Shown here in pieces: positions 63,310 through 64,000 of a stretch of DNA of 64,000 nt. Numbering within the stretch: the first letter of the stretch is position 1; every line of letters starts with the position of its first letter. Origin of the DNA: FEN-1219 sp963810755 (lineage in GTDB: Bacteria > Pseudomonadota > Gammaproteobacteria > Steroidobacterales > Rariloculaceae). The notes beneath the pieces were generated by a model. The model made no database searches. It was not told the DNA's origin and saw only the letters and a list, made by a program, of their open reading frames with translations. The position numbers and the translations under genes are program-made. The stretch spans positions 372,001 to 436,000 of the forward strand of contig CAWEOP010000008.1 in the NCBI GenBank assembly GCA_963810755.1, written 5' to 3'.

Positions 63310-64000
63310 ATGCGGAATCGCACGCGTTTCGCCGCCGTTCGCTCGGCGGCGCTGCTCGGATCTTTTGCCGCGCTTCAAGCGCTCGCGCAGCCTGCGCGCC
63401 CGCCGGAGCGGGGCGGGCAAGACGTATTCGGGCCTTACGAGGTCGTCGCCGACTGGCCGAAGCCGTTGTCGACGCTACCGGGCCATGCCGCGTGGACCTA
63501 TGGCGCGGGGCAGGCCGTGTTCGCCGAAAGCCCGAACCGCGTGTTCATGCTGCAACGCGGCGAGCTGCCCGTGATCGCGCGGCCCGCGACGCGCAACCTG
63601 CCGGAGGTCGGCCCGAGCTTGCAGTTCCCCGTGTTCCGCCTGCCGGTACGCGACGCGACCGTCGCGAGCCCGCCCGGCGGCGGCGCGGCCGGAACGATGC
63701 CCGCGGATGGGCTCAAAGCGTGGGAGGAGGCCGGCGGGCGCCTCGGCGTCGACGCGCGCTGGGAGCACTGCATCTTGGTGTTCGACGCAGCGGGCAACAT
63801 CGTCGAGACGTGGACGCAGTGGGACTCGATGCTCGCGCGGCCGCACTTCGTCGCGGAGAGCCCGTACGATCCCGACAAGCACGTCTGGATCGTCGACGAC
63901 TTCAGGCACGCGATCTTCAAGTTCACGAACGACGGCAAGAAGCTCGTCCAGACGATCGGCACGTACAACGAGCACGGCTCCGACGCGTCGCATTTCTTCC
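63310..64000 (+). CDS. Exported NHL-repeat protein, 3' end outside window
   Basis: ATG 63310 begins a signal peptide ('FAAVRSAALLGSFAALQALAQ'). The visible 230 residues cover a leader, 'DVFGPYEVVADWPKPLSTLPGHAAWTYGAGQAVFAESPNRVFML', and the first propeller blades ('HCILVFDAAGNIVETWTQWDSML', 'HVWIVDDFRHAIFKFTNDGKKLVQTIG'). This is the N-terminal half of the family whose C-terminal end lies on the opposite strand at 62795-63148. In the family the blades hold calcium and zinc sites near the centre; the catalytic part is outside the window. Confidence 0.88.
   Translation, partial: MRNRTRFAAVRSAALLGSFAALQALAQPARPPERGGQDVFGPYEVVADWPKPLSTLPGHAAWTYGAGQAVFAESPNRVFMLQRGELPVIARPATRNLPEVGPSLQFPVFRLPVRDATVASPPGGGAAGTMPADGLKAWEEAGGRLGVDARWEHCILVFDAAGNIVETWTQWDSMLARPHFVAESPYDPDKHVWIVDDFRHAIFKFTNDGKKLVQTIGTYNEHGSDASHFF

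Noticed and set aside
1..64000. tRNA, rRNA, integrase or transposase genes
   Set aside because: None recognised on either strand by eye; a tRNA scan would be decisive but could not be run.

Overview
The window is a GC-rich stretch of chromosome from a free-living Proteobacterium, most likely a Gammaproteobacterium of the Steroidobacter/soil type. Pointers are a fused RlmKL rRNA methyltransferase, OpgG (MdoG), a YjcH/ActP acetate-uptake pair, an MsrQ-like haem membrane protein, two small secreted DUF6152 proteins, several PQQ enzymes and many secreted hydrolases. This placement is inferred from gene content. I see no rRNA, tRNA, CRISPR array, phage or insertion sequence.

Layout. 1-12 kb: a 5'-truncated secreted protein, a PNPOx-like protein, a serine hydrolase, small secreted and membrane proteins (two DUF6152, a triple helix-hairpin-helix protein, a TPR protein, a GlcG/HbpS-like protein), and a ChaA antiporter followed directly by an ABC-type binding protein without a signal peptide. 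12-14 kb: DoxX and a B12-binding radical SAM protein. 14-29 kb: a carbohydrate region. A GH3 glycosidase diverges from a four-gene overlapping operon (glycoamylase-like GH144-type protein, GH15, SbmA/BacA-type ABC transporter, S15-like hydrolase lacking its serine), followed after an opposing secreted protein by opgG and a GH36 alpha-galactosidase. 29-35 kb: a compact operon of exported proteins (lactonase-like MBL, double carboxymuconolactone-decarboxylase-like, S1-like protease, VOC, soluble PQQ glucose dehydrogenase). 35-42 kb: bicupin, ankyrin protein, XRE/MmyB-like regulator, and an operon of esterase, secreted protein, DUF485 and ActP. 42-51 kb: a membrane protein divergent from a dihaem cytochrome c/quinoprotein alcohol dehydrogenase pair, a PAS-GAF-PAS-GGDEF-EAL protein and a second, exported GH3. 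51-64 kb: an ArsR-type regulator operon with a clear tandem operator and a PD-(D/E)XK-like protein, RlmKL, TatC, FMN reductase, MBL/DUF4159 pair, a Tat-exported aldo/keto-reductase-fold protein, a YidC-like insertase, lipoprotein, GNAT, PQQ sugar dehydrogenase, DUF6665 and two NHL-repeat pieces.

Themes. Many genes start inside or directly at the stop of the previous one (ATGA, GTGA, TGATG or 8-nt overlaps), so operons can be read with confidence. The most coherent new hypothesis is a beta-glucan (possibly beta-1,2-glucan/OPG) processing and uptake module at 14-29 kb.

Quality warning. At least 15 positions in nine otherwise intact genes need one surplus base removed to restore the family reading frame. 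All are +1 in the coding direction, on both strands, often at a doubled G or C, and usually without in-frame stops elsewhere in the gene. This looks like insertion-type sequencing error in the assembly rather than gene decay. These genes are annotated as single CDS with the shift positions given.
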